Below, piece after piece: positions 26,599 to 36,615 of a stretch of DNA of 64,000 nucleotides. Position 1 is the first letter of the stretch. Every line of letters begins with the position of its first letter. The stretch covers positions 62,001 through 126,000 of the forward strand of contig JACRNY010000002.1 of the NCBI GenBank assembly GCA_016214695.1, read 5' to 3'. The DNA comes from Nitrosomonadales bacterium (lineage in GTDB: Bacteria; Pseudomonadota; Gammaproteobacteria; Burkholderiales; Gallionellaceae). Under the pieces are notes generated by a model. It ran no database searches. It had not been told where the DNA came from and saw only the letters and a list, made by a program, of their open reading frames with translations. Made by a program: the position numbers and the translations under genes.

Positions 26599-29253
26599 AT
26601 GGCAACACAGCAACCCGATCACGATCCGCAAGAGACCCAAGAGTGGCTGGACGCACTCCAATCCGTACTGGACAAGGAAGGCGCGGCACGCGCCCACTTC
26701 CTGATGGATCAGCTGATCCACAAGGCGCGCATGGCCGGCGACGACATGCCGATCAGCGCAACCACGCCTTATCTCAACACCATCTCCTGCGACAAGGAAG
26801 TGCGTTCGCCCGGCAACAAGGAGCTGGAGCACCGCATCCGCGCGCTCATGCGCTGGAACGCGATGGCGATCGTGATGAACGCCAACAAGGAGTCGTCCGA
26901 ACTGGGCGGCCACATCGCCAGCTTCGCCTCCGCGGCGACTCTATATGATGTCGCGTTCAACCATTTCTTCCGCGGTCAGACCGAGGAACACGGCGGCGAC
27001 ATGGTGTATTTCCAGGGTCACTGCTCGCCGGGTATCTACGCGCGCGCCTTCCTCGAAGGCCGCATCAGCGAAGATCAACTGCGCAAGTTCCGCCAGGAAG
27101 TGGACGGCGACGGCCTGTCTTCCTATCCGCACCCGTGGCTGATGCCCGATTTCTGGCAGTTCCCCACCGTGTCGATGGGCCTCGGCCCCCTGATGGCGAT
27201 CTATCAGGCGCGTTTCATGCGTTACCTGCAACACCGCGGTCTGGCGCAAACCGAAGGCCGCAAGGTATGGGCCTTCTTGGGCGACGGCGAAACCGACGAG
27301 CCGGAATCGCTGGGCGCGATCTCCATGGCGGGTCGCGAGAAACTCGACAACCTGACCTTCGTGATCAACTGCAACCTGCAACGTCTTGACGGCCCGGTGC
27401 GCGGCAACGGCAAGATCATCCAGGAACTCGAAGGCGTGTTCCGCGGTGCGGGCTGGAACGTGATCAAGGTCATCTGGGGCGGTCGCTGGGACCGTCTGCT
27501 GGCCAAGGACAAGACCGGTCTGCTGTTGAAGCGCATGGAAGAAGTGGTCGACGGCGAATACCAGACCTACAAGGCGCGCGACGGCGCATATGTGCGCAAG
27601 GAATTCTTCGGCAAGTACCCCGAGTTGCTGGAACTGGTCGCCGACATGTCGGACGACGAGATCTGGCACTTGAACCGCGGCGGCCATGACCCGCTCAAGG
27701 TGTTTGCGGCCTATACCGCCGCCAACAAGCACAAGGGCCAGCCGACCGTGATCCTCGCCAAGACGGTGAAGGGTTACGGCATGGGCGCTTCTGGCGAAGC
27801 GCAGAACCCGACCCACCAGCAGAAGAAGATGGACGAAGAGTCACTGCGCAAATTCCGCGACCGCTTCAACATCCCGGTCACCGACGAAGATTTGCCCAAA
27901 CTGCCATTCGTGCGTCCCGCCGAGGACAGCCAGGAAGCCAAGTATCTGCGCGAACGCGGTGCGGCGATGGGCACCATCCCGGCACGCAAACCGGTCGCCA
28001 CCAAGCTCGACATCCCCGCGCTCTCCGCGTTCGATGCCTTGCTGAAGGACAGCGAAGGCCGCGAATTCTCCACCACCATGGCGTTCGTGCGTCTGCTCGG
28101 CATGCTGGTGAAGGACAAGAACATCGGCAAGCAGATCGTACCGATCGTGCCGGACGAATCGCGCACCTTCGGCATGGAAGGCATGTTCCGCCAGCTCGGC
28201 ATTTTCTCGCAGGTCGGCCAGCTGTACACCCCGCAGGATGCCGATCAGCTCATGTTCTACAAGGAAGACAAAACCGGGCAGATCCTGCAGGAAGGCATCA
28301 ACGAGGCCGGCGGCATGGCCGACTGGATCGCGGCGGCGACCTCCTACGCCAACCACGGCGTGGCGATGATCCCGTTCTACATCTATTACTCGATGTTCGG
28401 CTTCCAGCGCATCGGCGACCTGGCCTATGCTGCGGGCGACCTGCGCGCGCGCGGTTTCATGGTTGGCGGTACCGCCGGACGCACCACGCTGAACGGCGAG
28501 GGCCTGCAACACCAGGACGGTCACAGCCACCTGATGGCTGCGACCATCCCCAACTGCGTGTCCTATGACCCGACCTTCGCCTATGAACTGGCGGTGATCG
28601 TGCAGGACGGCATGCGCCGCATGTACCAGGATCAGGAAGACGTGTTCTATTACCTCACGGTGATGAACGAGAACTACGCCCACCCGGCCATGCCGAAGGG
28701 TGCCGAGGAAGGCATCATCAAGGGCATGTACAAGTTCAGCGCCGGCGCTGCAAAGGCAAAAGCCAGGGTGCAGTTGCTGGGCAGCGGCACCATCCTGCGC
28801 GAAGTGATCGCCGCCGGCGAATTGCTGGAGAAGGATTTCGGCATCGCCGCCGACGTGTGGAGCGTGACCAGCTTCAACGAGCTGCGCCGCGACGGCATCG
28901 ACTGCGAGCGCTGGAACATGCTGCATCCGGAAGCCAAAGCGCGCGCGAGCTATGTCGAGCAATGCCTGGACGCCAAGACACCGGTGGTCGCGGCGACCGA
29001 CTACATGCGCGCTTACGCCGACCAGATCCGCCCCTATGTGCAGGCGAGCTACAAGACGCTGGGCACGGACGGATTCGGCCGCTCGGATATGCGCAAGAAG
29101 CTGCGTCATTTCTTCGAGGTGGACCGCTTCTATGTCGCCGTTGCCGCATTGAAGGCCTTGGCCGACGAAGGCACCATCCCGGCGAGCGAAGTGAGCAAGG
29201 CGATCAAGCTCTACAAGATCAACCCCGACAAACCGAACCCAGTGACGGTTTAA
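26599..29253 (+). CDS. aceE: Pyruvate dehydrogenase E1 component, homodimeric type
   Basis: Thiamine-diphosphate enzyme that decarboxylates pyruvate and acetylates the E2 lipoyl arm. 884 aa, as expected for the single-chain E1 of Proteobacteria. ThDP motif GDGETDEPES...NLTFVINCNLQRLDGPVRGN (shortened: GDGETDEPE and NCNLQRLDGPV). N-terminal E2-contacting region DPQETQEWLDALQSVL. The gene starts right after fau and is followed by aceF. Confidence 0.97.
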   Translation: MATQQPDHDPQETQEWLDALQSVLDKEGAARAHFLMDQLIHKARMAGDDMPISATTPYLNTISCDKEVRSPGNKELEHRIRALMRWNAMAIVMNANKESSELGGHIASFASAATLYDVAFNHFFRGQTEEHGGDMVYFQGHCSPGIYARAFLEGRISEDQLRKFRQEVDGDGLSSYPHPWLMPDFWQFPTVSMGLGPLMAIYQARFMRYLQHRGLAQTEGRKVWAFLGDGETDEPESLGAISMAGREKLDNLTFVINCNLQRLDGPVRGNGKIIQELEGVFRGAGWNVIKVIWGGRWDRLLAKDKTGLLLKRMEEVVDGEYQTYKARDGAYVRKEFFGKYPELLELVADMSDDEIWHLNRGGHDPLKVFAAYTAANKHKGQPTVILAKTVKGYGMGASGEAQNPTHQQKKMDEESLRKFRDRFNIPVTDEDLPKLPFVRPAEDSQEAKYLRERGAAMGTIPARKPVATKLDIPALSAFDALLKDSEGREFSTTMAFVRLLGMLVKDKNIGKQIVPIVPDESRTFGMEGMFRQLGIFSQVGQLYTPQDADQLMFYKEDKTGQILQEGINEAGGMADWIAAATSYANHGVAMIPFYIYYSMFGFQRIGDLAYAAGDLRARGFMVGGTAGRTTLNGEGLQHQDGHSHLMAATIPNCVSYDPTFAYELAVIVQDGMRRMYQDQEDVFYYLTVMNENYAHPAMPKGAEEGIIKGMYKFSAGAAKAKARVQLLGSGTILREVIAAGELLEKDFGIAADVWSVTSFNELRRDGIDCERWNMLHPEAKARASYVEQCLDAKTPVVAATDYMRAYADQIRPYVQASYKTLGTDGFGRSDMRKKLRHFFEVDRFYVAVAALKALADEGTIPASEVSKAIKLYKINPDKPNPVTV

Positions 29254-29268
29254 GCCGAGGAGACCAGC

Positions 29269-30543
29269 GTGGCAGAAATCAGGAATGTATTGGTGCCGGA
29301 CATCGGCAATTTCAAAGGTGTGGCCGTCATCGAAGTGTCCGTCAAGGCGGGCGACAAGGTGAAAGCGGAACAGGCCCTCATCACCGTGGAGACCGACAAG
29401 GCAAGCATGGAAGTCCCCGCGCCGTTCGACGGCGTGGTGAAGGAAGTGAAGGTCAAGGTCGGCGACAAGGTGTCGGAAGGTGACCTGATCGTGTTGATCG
29501 AAGCCAGTGGCGCACAAGCCGCCGCTCCGGCCGCAGCCCCGGCAGCGCAAACTGCGGCGCCTGCAGCCCCGGCATCCAAAGCGGCCCCGGCAGCAGCACC
29601 CGCAGCGACACAGACCGTACCTGCTGCGGCGTCCGGCAGCAGCGCGCATGCCAGCCCGTCCATCCGCCGTTTCGCGCGCGAACTGGGCGTGGACCTGACC
29701 AAAGTCGGCGGCAGCGGCGAGAAAGGCCGCGTCACCAAGGACGACGTGCAGAACTTCGTCAAAAAGTCGCTGGCCGGCGGCACTGCTTCCGGCGGCGGCG
29801 CACTGCCCGGCCTGCTGCCGTGGCCGGACGTGGATTTCGGCAAGTTCGGCGCGATCGAGTCCAAGCCGCTGTCGCGCATCAAGAAGATCTCCGGCGCCAA
29901 CCTGCACCGCAACTGGGTGATGATCCCGCATGTGACGCAGTTCGAGGAAGCCGACATCAGCGAGATGGAAGCCTTCCGCAAGGAACTCGGCTCCGAGTAC
30001 GCCAAGCAGAACCTCAAGATCACCCCGCTGGCATTTCTGCTCAAGGCCGTGGCGATCACGCTCAAGCACTTCCCCGACTTCAACGCCTCGCTCGACGCCA
30101 GCGGCGAGAACCTGATCGTGAAGAAGTACATCCACATCGGCGTCGCCGTGGACACCCCGGACGGACTGATGGTGCCGGTGATACGCGACGTGGACCAGAA
30201 GGGCATCGTGCAGCTGGCCAAAGAACTGGGCGAAGTCAGCGCGCGCGCGAGAGAGAAGAAGATCACCGCTGCCGACATGCAGGGCGGCTGTTTCTCCATC
30301 TCCAGCCTGGGCGGCATCGGCGGCACGGCGTTCACCCCCATCATCAATGCGCCGGAAGTGGCCATCCTGGGCGTGTCACGCTCCAGCATGAAGCCGGTGT
30401 GGAAGGACGGCGAATTCGTGCCGCGCCTGATGCTGCCGCTGTCGCTGTCCTACGATCACCGCGTCATCGACGGCGCGGCCGGTGCCCGTTTCATCACCTA
30501 CCTCGCGCATGTGTTGTCCGATATGCGCAGGCTGGCGTTGTGA
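29269..30543 (+). CDS. aceF: Dihydrolipoamide acetyltransferase (PDH E2)
   Basis: Core of the pyruvate dehydrogenase complex. 424 aa from GTG at 29269: a single lipoyl domain (lysine in [13 protein letters not shown]), a long Ala/Pro linker, the peripheral subunit-binding domain ([18 protein letters not shown]) and the catalytic domain ending in [15 protein letters not shown] with the HxxxDG catalytic histidine. No dihydrolipoamide dehydrogenase gene follows, although lpd usually does in this class. Confidence 0.96.
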   Translation: MAEIRNVLVPDIGNFKGVAVIEVSVKAGDKVKAEQALITVETDKASMEVPAPFDGVVKEVKVKVGDKVSEGDLIVLIEASGAQAAAPAAAPAAQTAAPAAPASKAAPAAAPAATQTVPAAASGSSAHASPSIRRFARELGVDLTKVGGSGEKGRVTKDDVQNFVKKSLAGGTASGGGALPGLLPWPDVDFGKFGAIESKPLSRIKKISGANLHRNWVMIPHVTQFEEADISEMEAFRKELGSEYAKQNLKITPLAFLLKAVAITLKHFPDFNASLDASGENLIVKKYIHIGVAVDTPDGLMVPVIRDVDQKGIVQLAKELGEVSARAREKKITAADMQGGCFSISSLGGIGGTAFTPIINAPEVAILGVSRSSMKPVWKDGEFVPRLMLPLSLSYDHRVIDGAAGARFITYLAHVLSDMRRLAL

Positions 30544-30677
30544 TTTTCGCCGGGGCTTTCCACCACGGATGAACGCGGGCCTGCCCCGCGGGGCCCGGCG
30601 TCCGATGAAAATATCGGGTAAACTCAGCACCGTTTTTACCCGCGTTTCATCCGTGACTAACGGTTTTCCCCCAAATA

Positions 30678-31343
30678 ATGAGTTCAGCTCCTATCGGTAT
30701 CCTCGGCGGCACCTTCGACCCCATCCATCATGGGCATCTGCGCATCGCACAGGAGGCGCTGGAGCAGTGCAAGCTGGCCCAGGTCAGGTTCATCCCCAGC
30801 GGCACGCCGCCGCACCGGCCCGCACCGCAGGTCTCGGCCAAGATGCGCTGGGAGATGGTGCGCCTGGCGCTGAACGGCAGCCCCGACTTTCTCGTCGATG
30901 TACGCGAAGTGTTCCGCACCGATCCCTGTTATACCGTCAATACGCTGAAGGCGCTGCGCGCCGAACTCGGCGCGCAGCAGCCGCTTTGCCTCATCCTCGG
31001 CGGCGACGCTTTCCTGCAACTGCACACCTGGCATGAGTGGCAGAGCCTGTTCGGTCTGGCGCATATCGTGGTGTTGCAGCGCGCCGGCGGCCTGCCTCTC
31101 GGCAATGCCATGGAGAAGGCCGATCCCGCACTGCGATCCGAATACCGGGCGCGTCTGGTACCCGGGGCCGGAGCATTGCATGAAGCGCCCGCAGGAGCGA
31201 TCTTTGTCGCCGACATGCCGGCGCTGGAGATATCCTCCACCGACATCCGCCGCCGCTGCGCGGACGCAAAGAGCGTGCGCTATCTCGTGCCGGATGCCGT
31301 CACCAATTACATCAACACCCACTCACTCTATCGAACATGCTGA
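30678..31343 (+). CDS. nadD: Nicotinate-nucleotide adenylyltransferase
   Basis: Makes deamido-NAD from nicotinate mononucleotide and ATP. 221 aa with GILGGTFDPIHHGHLRIA (HxGH nucleotidyltransferase motif) and ISSTDIRRR near the C-terminus. Starts the nadD-rsfS-rlmH-maf-rng string and overlaps rsfS by 7 bp. Confidence 0.96.
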   Translation: MSSAPIGILGGTFDPIHHGHLRIAQEALEQCKLAQVRFIPSGTPPHRPAPQVSAKMRWEMVRLALNGSPDFLVDVREVFRTDPCYTVNTLKALRAELGAQQPLCLILGGDAFLQLHTWHEWQSLFGLAHIVVLQRAGGLPLGNAMEKADPALRSEYRARLVPGAGALHEAPAGAIFVADMPALEISSTDIRRRCADAKSVRYLVPDAVTNYINTHSLYRTC

Positions 31344-31705
31344 CTGTAGAAGAAAAGACCCAGGCCGTCGTCGCGGCACTGGAAGACATCAAGGCTCTGG
31401 ACATCCAGGTCATCAATACCAGCAAGCTCAGTTCGCTGTTCGAGCGCATGGTCATCGCCAGCGCGCAATCCACGCGCCAGACCAAGGCGCTGGCTGACCA
31501 CGTGGAAGAACAGATCAAGGCGCGCGGCGAGACGGTGCATGGCGTCGAAGGCGGCGACAGCGGGGAATGGGTGCTGGTCGATCTCGGTGACGTGATCGTG
31601 CACATCATGCAACCCCCGGTGCGCGCCTATTACAACCTCGAAGAACTCTGGGGCGTACAACCCAAGCTGCGCGCCAGCGGACAAGGCGAAAAACGTAACG
31701 GATGA
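31337..31705 (+). CDS. rsfS: Ribosome silencing factor RsfS
   Basis: Binds L14 and blocks subunit joining in starvation. 122 aa with the family pattern ALEDIKALDIQVINTSKLSSLFERMVIASA and VLVDLGDVIVHIMQPPVRAYYNLEELW. Position after nadD is the usual one. Confidence 0.95.
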   Translation: MLTVEEKTQAVVAALEDIKALDIQVINTSKLSSLFERMVIASAQSTRQTKALADHVEEQIKARGETVHGVEGGDSGEWVLVDLGDVIVHIMQPPVRAYYNLEELWGVQPKLRASGQGEKRNG

Positions 31706-31729
31706 ACCAAGCTTTCCGCCATGTCCGCT

Positions 31730-31766
31730 CCCTCTCTCCCACCTCTCTCCCAAAGGGAGAGAGTGA
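31730..31766. repeat. Dispersed CT-rich palindrome between rsfS and rlmH
   Basis: CTCTCTCCCAAAGGGAGAGAG hairpin preceded by CCCTCTCTCCCACC. Same general family as the murF insertion, occupying the only sizeable gap of this operon. Confidence 0.65.
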
Positions 31767-31805
31767 AGTGGCATCGCTGTGCGATGATCGTTTAGGGGCT
31801 GGCAA

Positions 31806-32276
31806 ATGAAGCTGCTGATCCTCGCGGTGGGCAACAAGATGCCATCGTGGATCAACGAAGGTTTCAACGAATACGCCAAGCGCATGCCGCGCGAGGCGAC
31901 CATCACGCTGGTCGAGATCAAGCCGGAAACGCGCAACAGCGGCAAGACCGCAGCGCAGATCATGGAGGCCGAAGCGCAGCGCATCAAGGCGGCGTTGCCG
32001 GCCTCGGCCCTGTGCATCGCCCTCGACGAACACGGCGCCACCCCCACCACCAAGCAGCTCACCCAGCAGATGCAGGACTGGATGCGCCAGGGACGCGATG
32101 TCGCCTTCATCATCGGCGGCGCCGACGGCCTGCACGAATCGGTCAAACAGCAGGCGCAACAGCTGCTCGCACTGTCCGCCTTCACCCTGCCGCACGGCAT
32201 GGTGCGGGTGCTGCTGGCGGAACAGCTGTATCGGGCGCACAGCCTGATGCACAATCACCCCTATCATCGCGAGTGA
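31806..32276 (+). CDS. rlmH: 23S rRNA (pseudouridine1915-N3)-methyltransferase
   Basis: SPOUT enzyme acting on the 70S ribosome. 156 aa, normal, with [28 protein letters not shown] and the knot [13 protein letters not shown] and ...[27 protein letters not shown] ending characteristic of RlmH. Two bases before maf. Confidence 0.97.
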   Translation: MKLLILAVGNKMPSWINEGFNEYAKRMPREATITLVEIKPETRNSGKTAAQIMEAEAQRIKAALPASALCIALDEHGATPTTKQLTQQMQDWMRQGRDVAFIIGGADGLHESVKQQAQQLLALSAFTLPHGMVRVLLAEQLYRAHSLMHNHPYHRE

Positions 32277-32278
32277 GC

Positions 32279-32899
32279 ATGGTCGCCAGACACCCGCACA
32301 TCTACCTTGCCTCGCAGAGTCCGCGCCGCCGCGAACTGCTCAAGCAGATCGGCGTGCGTTACGAGATGTTGCTGTTGCGCAACGACTCGCGCCGCGAGGT
32401 CGGCGTGGATGAAACGCCGCATGACGGCGAGGCCCCGGTGGATTATGTGCAGCGGGTCTGCCGCGACAAGGCGCTGGCCGGCTGGGAGACACTGGGACTG
32501 CGCAACCTGCCGCTGCATCCGGTGCTGGCCGCCGACACCACGGTCACCCTCGAAGGCAAGATCATCGGCAAACCCGACGACAATGAACATGCCGCGGCGA
32601 TATTGCGCACGCTTTCAGGTACACGGCACCAGGTGCTCACCGCAGTCGCGGTCGCATTCGCCGAACGGCTGGAGATGCGCCTGTCGACGACGACCATCAC
32701 CTTCGATACCCTGAGCGAAGAACGCATCCGCCGCTACCTGCTGACCGGCGAAGCGCACGACAAGGCCGGAGCCTATGGCATCCAGGGGCACGCAGGGGCG
32801 TTCGTGAAGCATATCGACGGCAGTTATACCGGTGTGATGGGACTGCCGCTGTACGAGACTGTAGAATTGCTGAAATTATTCGGATATCCCGCACCATGA
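32279..32899 (+). CDS. maf: Maf-family nucleoside triphosphate pyrophosphatase
   Basis: House-cleaning enzyme that hydrolyses dTTP/UTP or modified nucleotides. 206 aa from ATG at 32279: N-terminal LASQSPRRRELLKQIG, ADTTVTLEGKIIGKP and EAHDKAGAYGIQGHAG are Maf signatures. Overlaps rng by 4 bp. The subfamily (dTTP versus m7GTP) is not certain. Confidence 0.93.
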   Translation: MVARHPHIYLASQSPRRRELLKQIGVRYEMLLLRNDSRREVGVDETPHDGEAPVDYVQRVCRDKALAGWETLGLRNLPLHPVLAADTTVTLEGKIIGKPDDNEHAAAILRTLSGTRHQVLTAVAVAFAERLEMRLSTTTITFDTLSEERIRRYLLTGEAHDKAGAYGIQGHAGAFVKHIDGSYTGVMGLPLYETVELLKLFGYPAP

Positions 32900-34350
32900 C
32901 AGAAGAGATCTTGATCAACGTCACCCCACAGGAGACGCGCGTGGCGGTGATGCAGCAGGGCGTCGTCCAGGAACTGCACATCGAGCGCGGCAGCCAGCGC
33001 GGCCTGGTCAGCAATGTCTACCTCGGCAAGGTCAAGCGCGTACTGCCCGGCATGCAGTCCGCCTTCATCGACATCGGCCTGGAACGCTCGGCTTTCCTGC
33101 ATGTCGCCGACATCTGGGAGAACAGCGCCAACGGCGATGCCGCCAAGCCCATCGAGAAGGTGCTGTTCGAAGGGCAGACCCTGCTGGTGCAGGTCATCAA
33201 GGATCCCATCGGCACCAAGGGCGCGCGCCTTTCCACCCAGCTGAGTTTCGCCGGGCGCCTGCTGGTGTACCTGCCGCAGGAGTCGCACATCGGCGTGTCG
33301 CAGCGCATCGAGAACGAGGAAGAGCGTGAATCTCTGCGCAGCAAACTGCAGCAGGTGCTGCCCGCCGACCACAAGGGCGGCTACATCATCCGCACGCTGG
33401 CAGAATCGGCCGCCGATTGCGAGTTGCGCGCCGATGTCGCCTATCTCGACAAATTGTGGAGCAACCTGCAACAACAGTCGCAGCGGGTGGCTGCACCCGC
33501 CCTGCTGTACAAGGAGCTGGACATCAGCCTGCGCGTGCTGCGCGATTGCGTGAACGAAGCGACCGCGCACATCCTGGTCGACTCGCGCGAGACCCACGAA
33601 CGCCTGACCACCTTTGCCAGCGATTACATCGCCGAAGCCGTACCCAAACTGGAGCGCTATGCCGGCGCGCGCCCCTTGTTCGACCTCTACGGCGTGGAGG
33701 AAGAGATCGAGCGCGCCCTGTCGCGAAGAGTCGACCTGAAGTCCGGCGGCTATCTCATCATCGACCAGACTGAGGCGCTCACCACCATCGACGTCAACAC
33801 CGGCGGTTTCGTCGGCGGCCGCAACTTCGACGACACCATCTTCAAGACCAATCTGGAGGCGGCGCAGGTCATCGCGCGCCAGCTGCGCCTGCGCAATCTG
33901 GGCGGCATCATCATCTGTGACTTCATCGACATGGATACCGCCGAGCACCGCGATGCCGTGCTGGAGGAATTCAAGAAGATGCTGGCGCGCGACCACACCC
34001 GCATCAGCGTGAGCGGCTTCTCCTCGCTGGGGCTGGTGGAGATGACGCGCAAGCGCACCCGGGAGAGTCTGGCCCATGTGCTGTGCGAACCCTGCCCCAC
34101 CTGCCAGGGGCGCGGAGAGGTCAAGACCGCACAGAGCGTGTGTTACGAGGTCCTGCGCGAGATCGTGCGCGAAGACCGCCAGTTCAACGCGCGCGAATAC
34201 CGCATCCTCGCCTCGCAGCAGGTCATCGACCTGTTCCTCGACGAGGAATCGCAGAGTCTCGCCCAGCTCTCGGACTTCATCGGCAAGCCGGTCTCCCTGC
34301 AGGTCGAGACCCTGTACACACAGGAACAATACGATGTCATCCTGATGTAG
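32896..34350 (+). CDS. rng: Ribonuclease G
   Basis: Endoribonuclease for 16S rRNA 5' maturation and mRNA turnover. 484 aa, the short RNase E/G form: N-terminal S1 domain (RGLVSNVYLGKVKRVLPGMQSAFIDIG), DNase-like catalytic part with TIDVNTGGFVGGRNFDDTIFKTN (catalytic Asp) and the Zn-link CEPCPTCQG. It lacks the long RNase E scaffold. Confidence 0.96.
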   Translation: MTEEILINVTPQETRVAVMQQGVVQELHIERGSQRGLVSNVYLGKVKRVLPGMQSAFIDIGLERSAFLHVADIWENSANGDAAKPIEKVLFEGQTLLVQVIKDPIGTKGARLSTQLSFAGRLLVYLPQESHIGVSQRIENEEERESLRSKLQQVLPADHKGGYIIRTLAESAADCELRADVAYLDKLWSNLQQQSQRVAAPALLYKELDISLRVLRDCVNEATAHILVDSRETHERLTTFASDYIAEAVPKLERYAGARPLFDLYGVEEEIERALSRRVDLKSGGYLIIDQTEALTTIDVNTGGFVGGRNFDDTIFKTNLEAAQVIARQLRLRNLGGIIICDFIDMDTAEHRDAVLEEFKKMLARDHTRISVSGFSSLGLVEMTRKRTRESLAHVLCEPCPTCQGRGEVKTAQSVCYEVLREIVREDRQFNAREYRILASQQVIDLFLDEESQSLAQLSDFIGKPVSLQVETLYTQEQYDVILM

Positions 34351-34445
34351 GGGTCGCGCGTTACTCCCGGGTCGGCTAGACTGACTGTGTCCGGGCCAAA
34401 CCCGGGCGCATAAGACCAATTATCAAAAACTCAGGGAGAATCCAC

Positions 34446-35162
34446 ATGTTGAAGAAGCACCTGGCCGGCCTCCTGGCCGCCATCTGTATCACTGCACCCG
34501 CTTTGGCCAACGAACACGAGCACGGCGATGCCGCCGTGGCACAGGCGATCATCAAAGAGATCCAGGCCGACGACAGCGCCTATATCGCCGCGCACAATGC
34601 CGCCTATTTCCAGGAATTGGCCAAAGGCCAGCATCCGCGCGCGACCGTGGTGACCTGCTCCGATTCGCGAGTACACACCAACATGCTGGACAAGACCCCC
34701 GAAGGCGACCTGTTCATGGTACGCAACATCGGCAACCAGCTGGCGACTGCCAAGGGTTCCGTGCAGTATGGCGTCAACCACTTGGCTTCCTCGCTGCTGA
34801 TCTTCGTCGGGCATTCCTCCTGCGGCGCGATCAAGGCAGCTGGCGGCGACTATGCCGGCATCGAGCCGGACATCAAGAAGGAACTGGACACCATCAGCAT
34901 CGCCAAGGGCGGCGCCAACATCGACGGCGTGAAGACCAATGTCAACAACCAGGTCGCTGCCGCGTTGAAGGAATTCGCCGACAAGGTCAAGGACGGCCAA
35001 CTGCTGATCGTGGGTGCCGTGTATGACTTCGCGGACGACATGAAGCAGGGCGCCGGCAAGCTCAACATCATCAACGTCAACGGTGCGACCGACGCCAAGG
35101 GCATCCAGACGGCCCTGACCGCCAAGGCAGCTGGCGGCCACAAGGAACACGCCCACCACTAA
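34446..35162 (+). CDS. Secreted beta-class carbonic anhydrase 1
   Basis: Hydrates CO2 to bicarbonate. 238 aa with a signal peptide (MLKKHLAGLLAAICITAPALA), so periplasmic. Zinc ligands and dyad are visible: CSDSR (Cys, Asp-Arg pair) and GHSSCGAI (His, Cys). The C-terminus is His-rich (GGHKEHAHH). Followed by a strong terminator and a second paralogue with the same layout. Confidence 0.93.
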   Translation: MLKKHLAGLLAAICITAPALANEHEHGDAAVAQAIIKEIQADDSAYIAAHNAAYFQELAKGQHPRATVVTCSDSRVHTNMLDKTPEGDLFMVRNIGNQLATAKGSVQYGVNHLASSLLIFVGHSSCGAIKAAGGDYAGIEPDIKKELDTISIAKGGANIDGVKTNVNNQVAAALKEFADKVKDGQLLIVGAVYDFADDMKQGAGKLNIINVNGATDAKGIQTALTAKAAGGHKEHAHH

Positions 35163-35179
35163 AAACGGAGGGTTGCAAA

Positions 35180-35212
35180 TGAAAAGAGCGGCTTTTGCCG
35201 CTCTTTTCATTT
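35180..35212 (+). terminator. Terminator after carbonic anhydrase 1
   Basis: Perfect stem GAAAAGAGCGGC-TTTT-GCCGCTCTTTTC, 18 bp after the stop codon, with A/T-rich flanks. Confidence 0.85.
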
Positions 35213-35273
35213 GCTCCCCGAGCAGGTCGCCTGCTAGGCTGGGCATCCTTATCCATCGTCATACAGGTGCACC

Positions 35274-36059
35274 ATGAAACGACTGCTGATGCTGTTATTG
35301 ATCGCCGGACTGGGGCTGGCCAAACCCGCTTGCGCGCTGGATGCGCATGGACAGGATGCCGTCGCTGACCAGAGCGCCGTCATCGTCGCCTTTCTGAACA
35401 ACCTCAAGGCCGACAACAGCGTGTACATGGGCACACACAAGATCGAATTCTTCGCCGCGCTCTCCAAAGGGCAGACCCCCAAGGCCACGGTCGTCACCTG
35501 CTCGGATTCGCGCGTGCAGGCCAACATGTTCGACCGCTCCCCGGAAGGCGAGTTGTTCACCGTGCGCAACATCGGCAACCAGATGGCCACCGCCGAAGGT
35601 TCGGTCGAATACGGCGTGCATCACCTGCACACCCCGATCCTGCTGTTCATCGGCCATTCGCGTTGCGGAGCCATCGCCGCAGTGGGCGGCAACTACTCCA
35701 AAGAATCGGACGCCATCAGGCGCGAGCTGGACACCATCACCATCTCCAAGGACCTCAACAACATCGACGGTGTGAGAGCCAACGTACATAACCAGGTCAC
35801 CGGAGCCATGCTCAAGTTCGCCGAGGAGATAGCATCCGGAAGACTCATCGTGATCGGAGCAGTCATGGACTTCGCCGATGACCTGCACCAGGGCGCCGGC
35901 AAACTGCACCTGATCAACATGAATGGCGAGATGGATCCTGCCAAACTGGAGAACGTGAGCGCCCTGCTCGCCAAGCAGAAGCCCAAGCCGGCCGCCGAGG
36001 CGCCCGCCAGAAAGACGGCGATCCCCGTCAAACCCGCAGCCGCACCGGCTCACCACTAA
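35274..36059 (+). CDS. Secreted beta-class carbonic anhydrase 2
   Basis: 261 aa with a signal peptide (LLMLLLIAGLGLAKPACA). Zinc site CSDSR and GHSRCGAI as in the upstream paralogue, with matching blocks such as RNIGNQMATAEGSVEYGVHHL. An extra Ala/Pro/Lys-rich C-terminal tail (about 25 residues) ends in HH. The two genes look like a tandem duplication that has diverged. Periplasmic carbonic anhydrases would supply CO2 or bicarbonate across the membrane, which suits an autotroph, but this is inference. Confidence 0.93.
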   Translation: MKRLLMLLLIAGLGLAKPACALDAHGQDAVADQSAVIVAFLNNLKADNSVYMGTHKIEFFAALSKGQTPKATVVTCSDSRVQANMFDRSPEGELFTVRNIGNQMATAEGSVEYGVHHLHTPILLFIGHSRCGAIAAVGGNYSKESDAIRRELDTITISKDLNNIDGVRANVHNQVTGAMLKFAEEIASGRLIVIGAVMDFADDLHQGAGKLHLINMNGEMDPAKLENVSALLAKQKPKPAAEAPARKTAIPVKPAAAPAHH

Positions 36060-36073
36060 ACCTGCAGCAAAAG

Positions 36074-36101
36074 AAAAAGGCCGGTCGAAACCGGCCTTTT
36101 T
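36074..36101. terminator. Bidirectional terminator between carbonic anhydrase 2 and HU
   Basis: AAAAAGGCCGGT-CGAA-ACCGGCCTTTTT, a perfect 12-bp stem with T runs on both strands; it serves both convergent genes. Confidence 0.9.
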
Positions 36102-36119
36102 GACTCGATACGGCCTGGA

Positions 36120-36404
36120 TTACTTCTTGGCGCCGTTGACCGCTGCCTTCAGAGTAGCGCCGGCCTTGAATGCGGGCTGCTTGGAAGCCTTGATCTTGAT
36201 TGCTGCACCGGTAGCCGGGTTGCGGCCATTGCGAGCTGCGCGCTTGCGCACTTCGAATGTACCGAAGCCGACCAACGCAACGTTGTCGCCTTTCTTCAGG
36301 GAGGCAGTGACGATGTCGATCAGTGCCGCGATGTTGCGGTCTGCATCTGCCTTGCTGCTGCCAGTCTTGGTTGCCAGTGCGTCGATCAGTTCTTTGCGGT
36401 TCAT
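36120..36404 (-). CDS. DNA-binding protein HU
   Basis: Nucleoid protein. 94 aa from ATG at 36404 (AGGGAG precedes it): MNRKELIDALATKTGSSKADADR, GFGTFEVRKRAARNGRNPATG (DNA-binding arm) and KIKASKQPAFKAGATLK. The frame runs on upstream without family similarity, so the longer version is rejected. Confidence 0.96.
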   Translation of the reverse strand: MNRKELIDALATKTGSSKADADRNIAALIDIVTASLKKGDNVALVGFGTFEVRKRAARNGRNPATGAAIKIKASKQPAFKAGATLKAAVNGAKK

Positions 36405-36615
36405 GAGTAAACTCCCTGTGGTTAATGGTTGAAGTACCGTGTAGTCAAAGTACCGGAGCGGATTGTTGTAGATATTTCGCCATATGGCAAGGGGGTGCGA
36501 GCAAATCGTAGGGCAAACATGCAACAGTCGCGTCGGGCTGAAAAAGCCTGTCGCGCTTGACTTGGGCAGCGATTTGGCGCTGCGCGTCCGACCGAAAGAT
36601 GCTGCAAACCCGCGT

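Noticed and set aside
27841-30135. 764-codon minus-strand frame opposite aceE/aceF
   Set aside because: Spans two real genes and their boundary and has His/Gly/Asp-rich shadow composition.
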